Shown: positions 16,207 through 25,210, counted from the first letter of the stretch. The stretch is DNA of 47,444 nucleotides from Micrococcales bacterium (GCA_009779195.1 WRET01000019.1:1-47444), one strand, 5' to 3'. Notes: a model not told the origin generated them from the sequence alone. Numbers and translations: made by a program.

Positions 16207-16263
16207 TAGCAGGCCGTCGGCATCGCCGATGATCTAGGACAACTGGAACTGACTGCCTCGACA
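16207..16263 (+). pseudogene. WXG100 gene fragment
   Basis: These bases match 11282-11338 of the intact WXG100 gene with about ten differences, mostly synonymous: the encoded QAVGIADDLGQLELTAST differs from the intact QAVGIANDLGQLELTVST at two residues. The match stops at both ends without a start codon or the WSG turn. The synonymous pattern means the copy diverged while under selection and was cut later. Confidence 0.75.
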
Positions 16264-16414
16264 CCTGGATGACGATCCCAGCTCGAGAGGGTGGTCGCAG
16301 TACATCTCGCTGGTGCGCATGGTGTCCACCGCTCTCCGGGTCACGCTGGTCTGACCACCAGGTTCGGGGCGAACACCGTTTCTGGCGTAACTCGGCCAGG
16401 CAGGCGTCAGCGAG

Positions 16415-16427
16415 ACGTCATTGACGT
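16415..16427. promoter_or_regulatory. Palindrome upstream of vanY
   Basis: ACGTCA-T-TGACGT is a perfect 13-base dyad about 95 bases before the vanY start, in an otherwise gene-free stretch. It is a candidate operator for the vanYRS operon. It does not resemble known VanR boxes closely, so the binding protein is open. Confidence 0.35.
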
Positions 16428-16521
16428 TAGACAGATCTTAAGCTTCTCTGGTCTCGGTGTTTGATCTTCGCTGGTTGCATGGCTCATGGGTCGTGGCGAG
16501 ACGGCCTGTGAGGAGACGAGC

Positions 16522-17412
16522 ATGTGGCACGGTCAGCGGTACCCGAGATGGCGTTCGGCAGGATGGCTCTTGATCGCCGCGGTGCTGCTCACGGTGGTCG
16601 TCCTGGTCAGTGCCGCGTGGAGGCCGGGTTCTGCGGCACCGGAGCCAGGTGGGCCCACCGACGGAGGGTCGCGGTGGTCGTCGCTGGACGGGACGGGCGC
16701 CACCGTCGCAGTCCGGGTGGACGAGATCGTCGACACTGGACATCTCATGCTCGTCAACCGTGATCATGCGGTCGCGGACGAGCCGGTGGGTCCGGTCGTG
16801 GAGGCATGGCCTACCGTGCCGGTCGCCGGGTCGGTGTGGCTTGAGGAGTCTGCGTTGGAGGCGGTCGGTGAGCTGTTCGCGGCGGCGCGTGAGGAGGGGG
16901 TCGGGGCGCTCCACGTCACCAGCGGTTACCGCGACCGTACGGAGCAGGCAAGGATCTATGCCGCTTCGGACACGGCGTTCGCGCAGCCGCCGGGCCACAG
17001 CGAGCACCAGACCGGGTTGGCTGTCGATATCCTCCCTGTGGGAGTGTCCCAGTCGCAGATGGCAGCCTCGCGCGAGGGCCGATGGCTGGCCGACAATGCG
17101 TGGAAGCATGGTCTTGTATTACGGTACCCCGACGGAAAGCAGGACGTCACGGGCATCGCCTATGAACCGTGGCACTTTCGGTACGTCGGCCAGCCGCACG
17201 CTTGGTTCTGCCAGGACAGCGGCCTGTCCTATGAAGAGTATATCCGTTTCTTGAAGGACAGCGGCGGGTATCGCACGACCGTGGGAGGTACGACATACTC
17301 CGTCTTGTACCAGGTGCCGCGCGACGGTATCATCTTCGTGCCCGAAGGCCGGGAATACCTGGTCTCGGGAGACAACACCGGCGGCTATGTCGTCACTGTG
17401 CGGGAGCCATGA
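16522..17412 (+). CDS. vanY: VanY-type D-alanyl-D-alanine carboxypeptidase
   Basis: 296 residues. One N-terminal membrane anchor (residues about 13-32) is followed by a Zn-dependent VanY/M15 peptidase domain. Zinc ligands and active-site motifs are intact: SEHQTGLAVD and EPWHFRYVG, with the SGYRDRTEQ segment before them. It trims the terminal D-Ala of peptidoglycan stem peptides outside the cell. A C-terminal extension of about 60 residues (after EEYIRFL) is predicted beta-rich. ATG at 16522 has GGAG 7 bases upstream. It lies one base before vanR, so the three genes form one operon. Confidence 0.9.
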   Translation: MWHGQRYPRWRSAGWLLIAAVLLTVVVLVSAAWRPGSAAPEPGGPTDGGSRWSSLDGTGATVAVRVDEIVDTGHLMLVNRDHAVADEPVGPVVEAWPTVPVAGSVWLEESALEAVGELFAAAREEGVGALHVTSGYRDRTEQARIYAASDTAFAQPPGHSEHQTGLAVDILPVGVSQSQMAASREGRWLADNAWKHGLVLRYPDGKQDVTGIAYEPWHFRYVGQPHAWFCQDSGLSYEEYIRFLKDSGGYRTTVGGTTYSVLYQVPRDGIIFVPEGREYLVSGDNTGGYVVTVREP

Positions 17413-17413
17413 C

Positions 17414-18127
17414 GTGAGATACACCATTGTGGTCTGCGACGACGACGAAGACATCTTGTCGGCGCTGAGGATCTACATGAGCCAGGCGGGGTTCACCGTC
17501 ATCAGTGCCAGCAACGGGCTCGAGGCGGTTCAGGCTGTGCAGCGCGAACCGGTGCACCTGGTCCTGATGGACGTGATGATGCCGGTCATGGACGGTATCC
17601 AGGCCGCGGTGACGATCCGCCAGAGCAGCAACGTGCCCATCTTGTTCCTCAGCGCGAAGGCTGAAGACACCGACCGGGTGCTCGGCCTGGAGATGGGCGG
17701 CGACGACTACATCACGAAACCGTTCAACCCGGTGGAGCTCATCGCGCGGGTCCGCGCTGCGCTGCGCCGTTATGCGCGTCTGGGCGGGCTGGGGGAGCCA
17801 GCACGAGAAGAACCAGCCCCTGACGTCTACCGGACGGGCGACCTCGTCCTCGATGACGGCCTCAAACGTGTCACCGTCGCAGGCGAAGAGGTGTCGTTGA
17901 CGGCGATGGAGTACAAGATCCTCAGGCTTTTGATGTCTCACATGGAGCGTGTGCTCTCGTCGTCGCAGATCTACGAAGAGGTATGGAACGAACCAGCCTT
18001 CCGTGTGTCGAAGACCGTGTCGGTGCACATCCGGCACATCCGGGAGAAGATCGAGATCAACCCTGGCGAACCACGCTATCTCAAGGTTGTTTACGGGTTG
18101 GGTTACAAGGTGGTCACGATCACATGA
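17414..18127 (+). CDS. vanR: VanR-type response regulator (OmpR family)
   Basis: 237 residues. A receiver domain has the acidic cluster CDDDED, phosphorylation site D53 in LVLMDVMMP and the conserved Lys in ITKPFNP. An OmpR-type winged helix follows (LTAMEYKILRLLMSH, VSVHIRHIREKIE, VVYGLGYKV). The receiver is close in wording to VanR of VanG-type clusters (LFLSAKAEDTDRVLGLEMGGDDYITKP region). The GTG at 17414 has GGGAG 7 bases upstream. It ends overlapping the kinase start by ATGA. It probably regulates its own operon. Confidence 0.9.
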   Translation: MRYTIVVCDDDEDILSALRIYMSQAGFTVISASNGLEAVQAVQREPVHLVLMDVMMPVMDGIQAAVTIRQSSNVPILFLSAKAEDTDRVLGLEMGGDDYITKPFNPVELIARVRAALRRYARLGGLGEPAREEPAPDVYRTGDLVLDDGLKRVTVAGEEVSLTAMEYKILRLLMSHMERVLSSSQIYEEVWNEPAFRVSKTVSVHIRHIREKIEINPGEPRYLKVVYGLGYKVVTIT

Positions 18128-19536
18128 GCGCTGTCCTGAGGTCCAGGTGGGTCCAAGCAATATCATTGCTCCTCGGGTTTGTCGGGGCGTTCTCAGCGGC
18201 ACGGCAGATGAGTGTGTCGTTCGACTTTTATGCCCGCCTCTCACCTGTTGGGGCACGGGTGAAGATGGGCCTGGTGCCTGCACTCGTCCTGCTCACCGTC
18301 TGCGTCGTCGTGGCGTGCTGGTCGGTGTGGAGGCGCGACGGGCGTGGTCGGCCGGGCTGGTGGCGCAGGCTGGACTATGTGGCGCTGGTGGCTGTGGCGT
18401 TGCTCGTCAGTTCCCTGTGCGTGCTCACAGCCACCGCGTTCGGCCATGCCAGCGACCTGGCGCTGGTGTCGGCACTGGCGTATGCGACGGTCATGGCGGT
18501 GGCCTTAGAGACGGTGGCCCGTCTACGCGAGGGGACTTTCGCGAAGTCGATGTTGTGGGTGCGGTTCTTCGAGAGGTTCCCGCCGAGCCGCCTGCCCGGT
18601 CTCTTGATGGCGCTGATGCTTGCCGGGCACACCGTGTACGTGGTCACGACCGTCGGGGCTTTGCTTTTCGACGTCCAGCGTCGCGGTTCTGACGTGTACA
18701 TAGGTGTGCCAGAGCTGGCAAGGCGGAACGCCGCGGACAGCCTCGTCACACTGGTCCTGTCGTCCCTGTCGCTGGTCGGCCTGACCTATCTGTGCGCTTT
18801 CTTGCTGTCGCTGTCGACACGGTATGAGCGGGCCAGCGCAGAGACCGTCCGGGCAGAACGTTTCAAGGCTGAGCTGATCACCAACGTCTCCCACGACATC
18901 CGCACACCGCTCACCGCGATCATCAGCTACGTGGACCTGCTCAAAGAGCTGCCGGTCGACGCAGAGGACTTCACAGAATACGTGGACGTCCTGGACAGGA
19001 AGTCGCAGCGGCTGAAGACCTTGATCGACGACCTGATGGACGCGTCGAAAGCGGCGACCGGCAACCTCGAGGTGAACCTGCAGGGCATCGACCTGTCCGA
19101 GATCGCCGGTCAGGTCGCCGGAGAGCTCGACGACCAGCTCACCGAGAACGACCTGACGCTCGTCTTCCGCCAACCCGAAGACAGCAACGTCGTCGTCCAG
19201 GCCGACAGCGCTCACCTGTGGCGAGTCCTGGAGAACCTCTTCGGAAACGTGGCGAAGTACGCCCAACCAGGAACCAGAGCGTTCGTCGAGATCACCTCAC
19301 GAGACGCCATGACCGTCCTGTCGCTGAGGAACACCTCACGAGACCCGATCGACCTACCCGCCGACGCACTGACCGAACAGTTCATCCGCGGAGACCGCGC
19401 GCGACGTACCGACGGCAACGGTCTGGGCCTGTACATCGCCAAGAGCCTGACCGAGCTGATGGGCGGGCGGCTGCAGGTCCGTGCGACCGGCGACCTGTTC
19501 GAGGTAGAGGTCCTGCTCCGGCCTGCACCTGCCTAG
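18124..19536 (+). CDS. vanS: VanS-type sensor histidine kinase
   Basis: 470 residues. Several N-terminal membrane segments (residues about 10-230) lead to a HisKA domain with NVSHDIRTPLTAI (H257), then an HATPase domain with the N box ENLFGNVAKYAQ and the G box DGNGLGLYIAKSL. All kinase motifs are intact. It should autophosphorylate and pass phosphate to the adjacent regulator. The signal may be a cell-wall antibiotic or a lipid II state. There is no ligase or dehydrogenase (vanHAX) nearby, so glycopeptide resistance by D-Ala-D-Lac is not expected from this locus alone. Confidence 0.9.
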   Translation: MSAVLRSRWVQAISLLLGFVGAFSAARQMSVSFDFYARLSPVGARVKMGLVPALVLLTVCVVVACWSVWRRDGRGRPGWWRRLDYVALVAVALLVSSLCVLTATAFGHASDLALVSALAYATVMAVALETVARLREGTFAKSMLWVRFFERFPPSRLPGLLMALMLAGHTVYVVTTVGALLFDVQRRGSDVYIGVPELARRNAADSLVTLVLSSLSLVGLTYLCAFLLSLSTRYERASAETVRAERFKAELITNVSHDIRTPLTAIISYVDLLKELPVDAEDFTEYVDVLDRKSQRLKTLIDDLMDASKAATGNLEVNLQGIDLSEIAGQVAGELDDQLTENDLTLVFRQPEDSNVVVQADSAHLWRVLENLFGNVAKYAQPGTRAFVEITSRDAMTVLSLRNTSRDPIDLPADALTEQFIRGDRARRTDGNGLGLYIAKSLTELMGGRLQVRATGDLFEVEVLLRPAPA

Positions 19537-19651
19537 CCAGGAACGAAGCGTGTCACCGACGGATCGGCGCGGGTCCCGCACGGCCCACCTTGCGGCTGCC
19601 ATCACAGCACCAAGGCGAGCGTCGCCGCCTGTGTCGCCACCCGTCTGGCTT

Positions 19652-19691
19652 CAACTTTGGTTGCACCACCTCTTGGTTGCAACTATAGTTG
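19652..19691 (+). promoter_or_regulatory. Operator/promoter region of the toxin-antitoxin pair
   Basis: A perfect 12-base palindrome CAACTATAGTTG (19680-19691) lies 4 bases before the GTG start. An imperfect dyad CAACTTTGGTTG lies at 19652-19663. TTGGTTGCA occurs twice (19657-19665 and 19673-19681), spaced 16 bases apart. This is the layout expected of an autoregulated toxin-antitoxin promoter; the palindrome overlaps a TATAGT -10-like box. Confidence 0.5.
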
Positions 19692-19695
19692 ATGC

Positions 19696-19920
19696 GTGAG
19701 GATCACCCCGAGCGCGAGACGACACGGGGTCGCCGACGCCGACGTTTGTCACGCTCTGGCCCACCCGCTACGCGTGTACGAGGACCAGGGCGACCACGGC
19801 CTGACGATGGTCGTCGGCACCGCGCGCGACGGGCAGGTCCTCGAGGTCGGCGTCGTAGAGGACGACGACGACCCGCGTGCGGTCCACGCACAACCAGCCC
19901 GGCCGAAGTACTGGCCCTGA
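19696..19920 (+). CDS. Small toxin-like protein, 74 aa
   Basis: A GTG start at 19696 gives a 74-residue basic-to-acidic protein. It carries the pattern of small RelE/BrnT-like toxins in actinobacteria: ARRHGVADADVCHAL near the start, LTMVVGTARDGQVLEVGVV in the middle and the closing VHAQPARPKYWP. These match the alternating helix-strand order and the final Arg-Pro-Lys-Tyr typical of that group. It is followed after 14 bases by a helix-turn-helix gene that would be its antitoxin, and preceded by palindromic operators. Toxin activity is inferred. Confidence 0.65.
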   Translation: MRITPSARRHGVADADVCHALAHPLRVYEDQGDHGLTMVVGTARDGQVLEVGVVEDDDDPRAVHAQPARPKYWP

Positions 19921-19934
19921 CACGACGAGAGGTG

Positions 19935-20216
19935 ATGACGATGACGAAGATGACCGACGAGCAGGCCGCAGCCTTCTTCGAGGCCACAGACGACCCGGTT
20001 GCGGCCGGGATGGTTGCCCACGACGTCTCCGAGGTGGCGTGGGTCGCCGCCGCGGTGGCGAACCGTGACGCCGCCGACGAGCAGGTGCTCGCCGCGGTGC
20101 GCGACGCCCGCGCCAGGGGCGTGCCGTGGGTCCTGATCGCCTCCGCGCTGGGGGTCAGCTACCAGGCCGCCCACAAGAAGTACCGGCACCTGGTCGACCC
20201 GGTCCCCGCTGGCTGA
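19935..20216 (+). CDS. Antitoxin-like helix-turn-helix protein, 93 aa
   Basis: ATG at 19935, or in frame at 19941, both behind an AGAGG site. The N-terminal half is acidic and helical (TDEQAAAFFEATDDP). The C-terminal part is a helix-turn-helix (VLAAVRDARARGVPWVLIA then SALGVSYQAAHKKYRHLV). The acidic arm would bind the toxin, and the helix-turn-helix would bind the palindromes upstream of the pair. Toxin first, antitoxin second is the order seen in HigBA- and BrnTA-type loci. Confidence 0.65.
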   Translation: MTMTKMTDEQAAAFFEATDDPVAAGMVAHDVSEVAWVAAAVANRDAADEQVLAAVRDARARGVPWVLIASALGVSYQAAHKKYRHLVDPVPAG

Positions 20217-20472
20217 AGACCGCCGTACCCGGATCGAAGGTCAGGAGCCGGGTGCGGCCAGGCGGTTCGCCGGCCCATCACGCCGAGCCGGCAGTCGCTG
20301 GACGGGATGCGGCCGTCGCGGCACGAGGTCGAAGGTTGTACGAGGAGCGGACACCAGCACTCAGTGTCGATCTGAGATACGCCGAGGCCGGCGGACCAGG
20401 GTGTTGGTCTGCCGGCCTCGGACTGTTCGGAGATGGTGAGGCTGTGTCGGGCTCCTCACCTACGCGAGGGGC
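20217..20472. other. Intergenic stretch without a gene
   Basis: No coding frame with a start and ribosome binding site. It separates the plus-strand toxin-antitoxin pair from the convergent secreted-protein gene. No strong terminator hairpin was seen. Confidence 0.5.
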
Positions 20473-21612
20473 CTACAACTTGATCTGGTACGCGATCACC
20501 CAGTCATTGAGGTCGATGCCTCGGGTTTTGCACACCTCTAGCAAGCCAGGCTCGAGTTGGTCCGCCCAGTGGTCGTAGACGTCCTGCATGTCGAGGTCGA
20601 AGTGGACGTAGGGCGGCAGGGAGTCAGCCCCGTAGTACTCGAGGAGCTGGTGGTAGTGCGCCAGGCCTCCACTTGCGGACATGAGGGACTTCTCTTCGTC
20701 GGTGACGCCATCGATCTTGCCGAGGTAGATGTCGTTCCAGAGCTCGACGTAGGCGCGGTAGCGCTCGTACGAGACGACGACCTCAGGCGTTTTGCAGCCG
20801 GGGTCGAGATACCAGGTCTTGTAGTAGTTCTCGATCTGGTCATCGGTGAGGTCGCCGTAGACGATGGGGTCGCCGAAGGTGAACGACAGGGGCGCGACAC
20901 CACTGGACTGGAAGACGTCACCGGCTCTTTCCAGACCGCCCTGCTCGGCATAGTCGGCATAGGCAGCCTTGACAGCGGCCCAGTCGATCTCGTCGCCCGG
21001 CTTGGACAGTGTTTGCAAGCCGATCGAGGTGGTCTGGACGCGGCCCTCCTTGACGTAGCAGGCGATGAAGGCGACGTTGACCACAGGAAGGTCGGCGGGG
21101 GGAGGCGTCACGGGGGGAGGGGTTTTGGCGACCCAGCTGCTGACGAACACCATGTTGATGTTCTTGTTGCCGAACACCTTCGGAATGAAGAAGACGTAGC
21201 ACCCGTCGTCCGTCAACTGTTGGCCGGGTTGCGGGGCGATGACGAAGTCCCAGTAAGTGTTGGATTCCTTGATCGTCAGCGTAAAACTGTCGTACTGGTC
21301 GAAAACGGCGGCGTCGACCTTCAGGTATCCGGCGTCTTTCTGCTTGGCGTCCCAGACGAAGTAAATGCCGGGGAAGTCGGCGCTGTGGGCGTTCGAGGTG
21401 ATCTTCGCGCCGGAGGCGTTCTCGCGGGTGCTTGCGGTCGCGTCGATGTCGACGGACACTGCCCGGTCGTCGGCTCCGTTCCACGTCAGGGTGCCGGGGG
21501 GTGCTGCTGGGGTGCCCTGGGAGGGAGCGCCCTGGGCGGCGGGAGCGATGAGTGCGGCGGCGGCGGCGACAGCCGTCGCTGCGACTATCGCGCGGATGTG
21601 TAAACGTTTCAC
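20473..21612 (-). CDS. Secreted hypothetical protein, 379 aa
   Basis: A GTG start at 21612 with AAGGAG upstream. A Sec signal peptide (KRLHIRAIVAATAVAAAAAL, cleavage after AQG) is followed by two domains joined by a Pro/Thr linker (TPPPVTPPPADLP). The first is beta-rich (DYDSFTLTI-like strands, YWDFVIAPQPG); the second is helical and aromatic (YYKTWYLDPGC, YERYRAYVELWNDIYLG, YHQLLEYYGAD). No sorting signal or lipobox, so it is probably released. No family recognised. Two strong palindromes lie 113-175 bases upstream and may control it. Confidence 0.75.
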   Translation of the reverse strand: MKRLHIRAIVAATAVAAAAALIAPAAQGAPSQGTPAAPPGTLTWNGADDRAVSVDIDATASTRENASGAKITSNAHSADFPGIYFVWDAKQKDAGYLKVDAAVFDQYDSFTLTIKESNTYWDFVIAPQPGQQLTDDGCYVFFIPKVFGNKNINMVFVSSWVAKTPPPVTPPPADLPVVNVAFIACYVKEGRVQTTSIGLQTLSKPGDEIDWAAVKAAYADYAEQGGLERAGDVFQSSGVAPLSFTFGDPIVYGDLTDDQIENYYKTWYLDPGCKTPEVVVSYERYRAYVELWNDIYLGKIDGVTDEEKSLMSASGGLAHYHQLLEYYGADSLPPYVHFDLDMQDVYDHWADQLEPGLLEVCKTRGIDLNDWVIAYQIKL

Positions 21613-21724
21613 AGGGTTTCTCTCCTTCAGGAGGCAGCGCGGACAATCGAGAAGAGTGGGAGCCCAACCCACCCTGTACGGAGGTTACAGTTCTCGCATC
21701 GCTCACGCTACCGCAAGGGGCTGT

Positions 21725-21787
21725 TCACCCGGGTGATTACCGCCGCACGACCCCAAATTCGCGCTCGCAATTCTCACCCGGGTGAGA
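21725..21787. promoter_or_regulatory. Two CACCCGGGTG palindromes
   Basis: TCACCCGGGTGA at 21725-21736 and TCTCACCCGGGTGAGA at 21772-21787 are perfect dyads with centres 49 bases apart. A related inverted arrangement (CGGGTG, 8 bases, CACCCG) lies at 21850-21869. The site lies upstream of the minus-strand secreted-protein gene and past the end of glnA, so the secreted gene is the likely target. The regulator is unknown. Confidence 0.5.
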
Positions 21788-22174
21788 GACATCATTCTCG
21801 CGTCATACATTGCGCGGAGGCCGCCTGTCCTGGCGTTTTGTGCCGATATCGGGTGTGGTTTTTCACCCGCAATTCGTCGTGGAACCTGCCGCACGGCTGG
21901 TGGGCGAGCACAGGCGTTGCGGGCAGCCACCGTCGTCGGTGACGTGGGTCTGGCAGCGCTGGGGCAGGACAACACCCTCGCTGGTTTCACGACGTGAGAC
22001 GCCCTGGGCTGGACGACCACCCGATGAGCCGATCCGTCCGGCTGCGGTCGTCACCGCAGAGCGGGTGGCCCCTCGTGCGGGCACGCCTGGGGGAGCGCTG
22101 CGGACTCTTGCGGAGCAACTGCGGACCACAGCGACTATGTCGAAGCGTAATCCCAGGTCAGGGACTTGAAATGC

Positions 22175-23596
22175 CTACACGTCGTAGTAGAGCTCGAACT
22201 CGTGGGGGTGGGGGCGCAGGCGGAGGGCGTCGACCTCGGCGGAGCGTTTGTAGTCGATCCAGGTGGAGATGAGGTCGGCGGTGAAGACGTTGCCGACGGT
22301 GAGCCAGTCGTGGTCGGCTTCGAGGTTGTCGAGGACTTCGGCGAGAGAGCCGGGGACCTGGGCGATCTGGGCGTGCTCTTCGGGGGGGAGCTCGTAGAGG
22401 TCTTTGTCGATGGGCTCGGGGGGTTCGATGCGGTTCGAGATGCCGTCGAGACCGGCCATGAGCATGGCGGCGAAGGCGAGGTAGGGGTTCGACGAGGGGT
22501 CGGGGACGCGGAACTCGACGCGTTTGGCCTTCGGGTTGGAGCCGGTGATGGGGATGCGGATACAGGCTGAGCGGTTGCCGGCCGAGTACACGAGGTTGAC
22601 GGGGGCCTCGAAACCGGGGACCAGGCGGTGGTAGGAGTTCACCGTGGGGTTGGTGAACGCCAGCAGGGACGGTGCGTGCAGGAGCAGGCCGCCGATGTAC
22701 CAGCGGGCCAGGTCCGACAGGCCGCCGTAGCCTTTCTCGTCGAAGAACAGGGGTTTTCCGTCCTTCCACAGCGACTGGTGCACGTGCATCCCGGAGCCGT
22801 TGTCGCCGAACAGGGGTTTGGGCATGAAGGTCGCGGTGCGCCCGTCGGCGGCGGCGACGTTCTTGACGACGTACTTGAACAGCTGCACCTTGTCGGCCGA
22901 TGCCGTGAGGGTGTCGAAGCGGTAGTTGATCTCGGCCTGCCCGGCGGTGCCGACCTCGTGGTGGGCGCGTTCGACGCCGAAGCCCAACGCGTCGAGCTGC
23001 AGCGAGATCTTGTCGCGCAGGTCGGCGAAGTGGTCCACGGGCGGCACGGGGAAGTATCCGCCCTTGTAGGGCACCTTGTGGCCGAGGTTGGGTTTCTCGT
23101 CACGGCCGGTGTTCCACGCGGCGGCGATGGAGTCGATGTAGTAGAACGACGCGTCCTGGCGGGTCTGGAAGCGCACGTCGTCGAAGATGTAGAACTCTGC
23201 TTCGGGGGCGAAGAACGCGGTGTCGGCGATGCCTGTGGACGTCAGGTACGCCTCGGCTTTCGCGGCGACCTGGCGTGGGTCGCGGCTGTAGGGCTCGTCG
23301 GTGTACGGGTCGACGATCGCGAAGTTGACGACGAGTGTTTTCTCGGTGCGGAACGGGTCGAGGTAGGCGGTGGTGACGTCCGGGATCAGCTTCATGTCCG
23401 ACTCGTTGATCGCCTGGAATCCCCGGATCGACGAGCCGTCGAACATCTGTCCGTCGATGAAGAAGTCGTCGTCGACCATGGCAACCGGGACGTTGAAGTG
23501 CTGCATGACCCCGGGCAGGTCGCAGAACCGGACGTCGACGAACTTGACGTCTTCACCCTTGACGAAGGCCAGGACCTCTTCTGGCTTGCTGAACAT
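22175..23596 (-). CDS. glnA: Glutamine synthetase type I
   Basis: 473 residues; ligates ammonium to glutamate with ATP in the cytoplasm. Conserved segments are intact: [55 protein letters not shown] and [14 protein letters not shown]. The adenylylation tyrosine is in [11 protein letters not shown], so control by GlnE is expected. ATG at 23596 follows a GAGGAG site; an upstream in-frame GTG is unlikely. It is a single gene on the minus strand, downstream of a DUF4191 gene. A candidate promoter lies at 23685-23712. Confidence 0.97.
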   Translation of the reverse strand: MFSKPEEVLAFVKGEDVKFVDVRFCDLPGVMQHFNVPVAMVDDDFFIDGQMFDGSSIRGFQAINESDMKLIPDVTTAYLDPFRTEKTLVVNFAIVDPYTDEPYSRDPRQVAAKAEAYLTSTGIADTAFFAPEAEFYIFDDVRFQTRQDASFYYIDSIAAAWNTGRDEKPNLGHKVPYKGGYFPVPPVDHFADLRDKISLQLDALGFGVERAHHEVGTAGQAEINYRFDTLTASADKVQLFKYVVKNVAAADGRTATFMPKPLFGDNGSGMHVHQSLWKDGKPLFFDEKGYGGLSDLARWYIGGLLLHAPSLLAFTNPTVNSYHRLVPGFEAPVNLVYSAGNRSACIRIPITGSNPKAKRVEFRVPDPSSNPYLAFAAMLMAGLDGISNRIEPPEPIDKDLYELPPEEHAQIAQVPGSLAEVLDNLEADHDWLTVGNVFTADLISTWIDYKRSAEVDALRLRPHPHEFELYYDV

Positions 23597-23684
23597 CCGC
23601 CGCTCCTCGGTTGGTCGCGCCCGGTGGGGTACGGGCTGTCGTGAGGCTACGGGCGAGTCGTGACGCCCGCGATGCATGCCTTGT

Positions 23685-23712
23685 ACGCTACCGTGCGCCT
23701 GCGTGGCGTCGA
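23685..23712 (-). promoter_or_regulatory. Candidate glnA promoter
   Basis: On the minus strand TCGACG (23707-23712) and TAGCGT (23685-23690) are separated by 16 bases, a reasonable actinobacterial -35/-10 pair about 90 bases before the glnA start. The call rests on the consensus only. Confidence 0.35.
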
Positions 23713-23762
23713 GGCCAGACGGGCCGGAAACATCCGCGCAAACCCTGCTGGACGGAAGTTTC

Positions 23763-24491
23763 TCAGCGACCGCGCAGACCCTTGCGGTCGGGCCTCGCCC
23801 GCATCGGGTCGACGCCCTTGGGCACCGGGAGCTTGGCGCCGCCCATCGCCGCGAGGCGTTTGTTCACTGCCTCCACCTCTTGTTTGGTGAGCACTGGCTT
23901 GAGCTTGTACATGTGCCGGGTGAGCCGTCGCAGCGGGACCTGGCCCTCGCCGGTGCCCATCTGCACCAACAGCACCGGCGCGCCGCCTGCGACGCGGGCG
24001 CAACGTTTGCGTTCGCTCTCCAACAGCTTGGCCACACGGTGCGCCGGACCGTCGCTGACCAAAACCACCCCCGGCCTGCCCACACCGCGGAACACCGTGT
24101 CCTGGTGGGGGTTGATGGCTGAGGGTTCCTGCGAGAACGTCCAGCCGCGCCGCAAGGTCGACAACGCCGCGTACGCAGCGCCGGGCTGGCCCTCGATCTG
24201 CGAGTAGGCCGCCACCTCGACCCGGCGGGACAAGAAGAACAGCGCCCCGACCAGGCCGAAGGTGAAACCGAGCACGATGAAGTAGATGAACTTATCAGTG
24301 AACCAGCCGATGACGGCGAACACCGCGGTGATGCCCACAGCGATGCCGAGCAGGATCCACGGGGTCTTGCGGTCGTACCGCGCCGTGATCTTGTACGCCT
24401 GCCACAGGTTGTGGTACCAGCGGGTCTTCTTGGCCTTCTTGGGTTTCGTGGCTTCAGCAGGCGGATCAGCGCTAGTAGACTTGCGGGCCAT
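23763..24491 (-). CDS. DUF4191 family membrane protein
   Basis: 242 residues. A basic N-terminus ([15 protein letters not shown]) precedes two adjacent membrane spans near residues 45-90 ([38 protein letters not shown]), then a cytoplasmic domain ([40 protein letters not shown]). This order and length match DUF4191 proteins, which are conserved in actinobacteria next to glnA and lipoate genes. Its function is not established. The ATG at 24491 is used. Confidence 0.85.
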   Translation of the reverse strand: MARKSTSADPPAEATKPKKAKKTRWYHNLWQAYKITARYDRKTPWILLGIAVGITAVFAVIGWFTDKFIYFIVLGFTFGLVGALFFLSRRVEVAAYSQIEGQPGAAYAALSTLRRGWTFSQEPSAINPHQDTVFRGVGRPGVVLVSDGPAHRVAKLLESERKRCARVAGGAPVLLVQMGTGEGQVPLRRLTRHMYKLKPVLTKQEVEAVNKRLAAMGGAKLPVPKGVDPMRARPDRKGLRGR

Positions 24492-24657
24492 GGTGCGTCA
24501 GTCTAGCGGCCGGTGGGCCTGGGGGTGCACACCTTCCGCTCGCGACGCAGGATGGTGGGTGCGAGCCGCCGCTGGCCAGTGGTCTGGTGGGCCGGCGCCG
24601 CAGCGAACAGCCGTTGGTGAATGAGTCCGAATGTCGTCCCGGAAGGGGAGTGCCGTA

Positions 24658-25170
24658 GTGAAGATCCTGATGAGTGTCTCGTCGCGGCATGGCGGTACAG
24701 CCGAGATCGGTGCGCGGGTGGCACAAGGCCTGCGCGACAGCTCCCACGAGGTCGAGGTGGTCTCACCCGATGCTGTCACCCAGGTGGACCACTACGACGG
24801 TGTCGTCATCGGGACCTCGGTGTATGTCGGACGGGTCGGTCTGGACCTGAAGAACCTGGTCGAACAACACGGCGGGGCCCTGCGGTCGCGTCCGGTGTGG
24901 ATGTTCTGGTCCGGTCCGGTCGGCGACCAGCCCGAGAACGTGCCGGTGCCCGACGACGTCGTGGAGGTCGCCCGCAACGCTGGCGCCCGGCAGGTCCACG
25001 CCTTCGGCGGCCGGCTGGCCCGCGAAGGCCTCTCCGTGACGGAGAAGTCGTTGCTCGCCCGTGTCCAGTTCGAGGCCGGTGACCACCGTGACCTCGACGC
25101 CGCCTACGCCTGGGGCCGCCGCGTCGCCCAGGAGCTGGCCACCAGCTGGTCCGGGTCGACGGGCGGCTGA
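24658..25170 (+). CDS. Flavodoxin-domain protein
   Basis: 170 residues. The N-terminal strand and FMN phosphate loop are visible (KILMSVSSRHGGTAEIG), as are the later loops GTSVYVGRV and WSGPVGDQP. The fold suits an FMN-binding flavodoxin or a HemG-like protoporphyrinogen oxidase; no haem gene is adjacent, so the substrate is open. GTG at 24658 has GGAAGGGGAG 7 bases upstream, better than the ATG 27 bases earlier. Convergent with the epimerase gene, with a shared terminator hairpin between. Confidence 0.8.
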   Translation: MKILMSVSSRHGGTAEIGARVAQGLRDSSHEVEVVSPDAVTQVDHYDGVVIGTSVYVGRVGLDLKNLVEQHGGALRSRPVWMFWSGPVGDQPENVPVPDDVVEVARNAGARQVHAFGGRLAREGLSVTEKSLLARVQFEAGDHRDLDAAYAWGRRVAQELATSWSGSTGG

Positions 25171-25178
25171 GCCCAGGT

Positions 25179-25201
25179 CCAGGGCTGAGCCCAGGCCCTG
25201 G
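25179..25201. terminator. Hairpin between convergent genes
   Basis: CCAGGGC (25179-25185) pairs with GCCCTGG (25195-25201) around a 9-base loop. It sits between a plus-strand and a minus-strand stop codon and could serve both. GCTGAGCCCAGG also occurs twice here as a short direct repeat. Confidence 0.45.
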
Positions 25202-25210
25202 CCGAGGCGG

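Noticed and set aside
16522..19536. Vancomycin resistance cluster
   Set aside because: vanH, vanA/B/G-type ligase and vanX are absent, so only the regulator pair and the carboxypeptidase can be supported.
5949..21700. Complete integrative element with tRNA-Pro as attachment site
   Set aside because: No integrase and no direct repeat of the tRNA-Pro 3' end were found downstream; only fragments suggest past insertions.
21703..22020. Minus-strand frame of 105 codons after glnA
   Set aside because: Covers the palindrome region, lacks a ribosome binding site and reads as Arg/Ala-rich chance translation.
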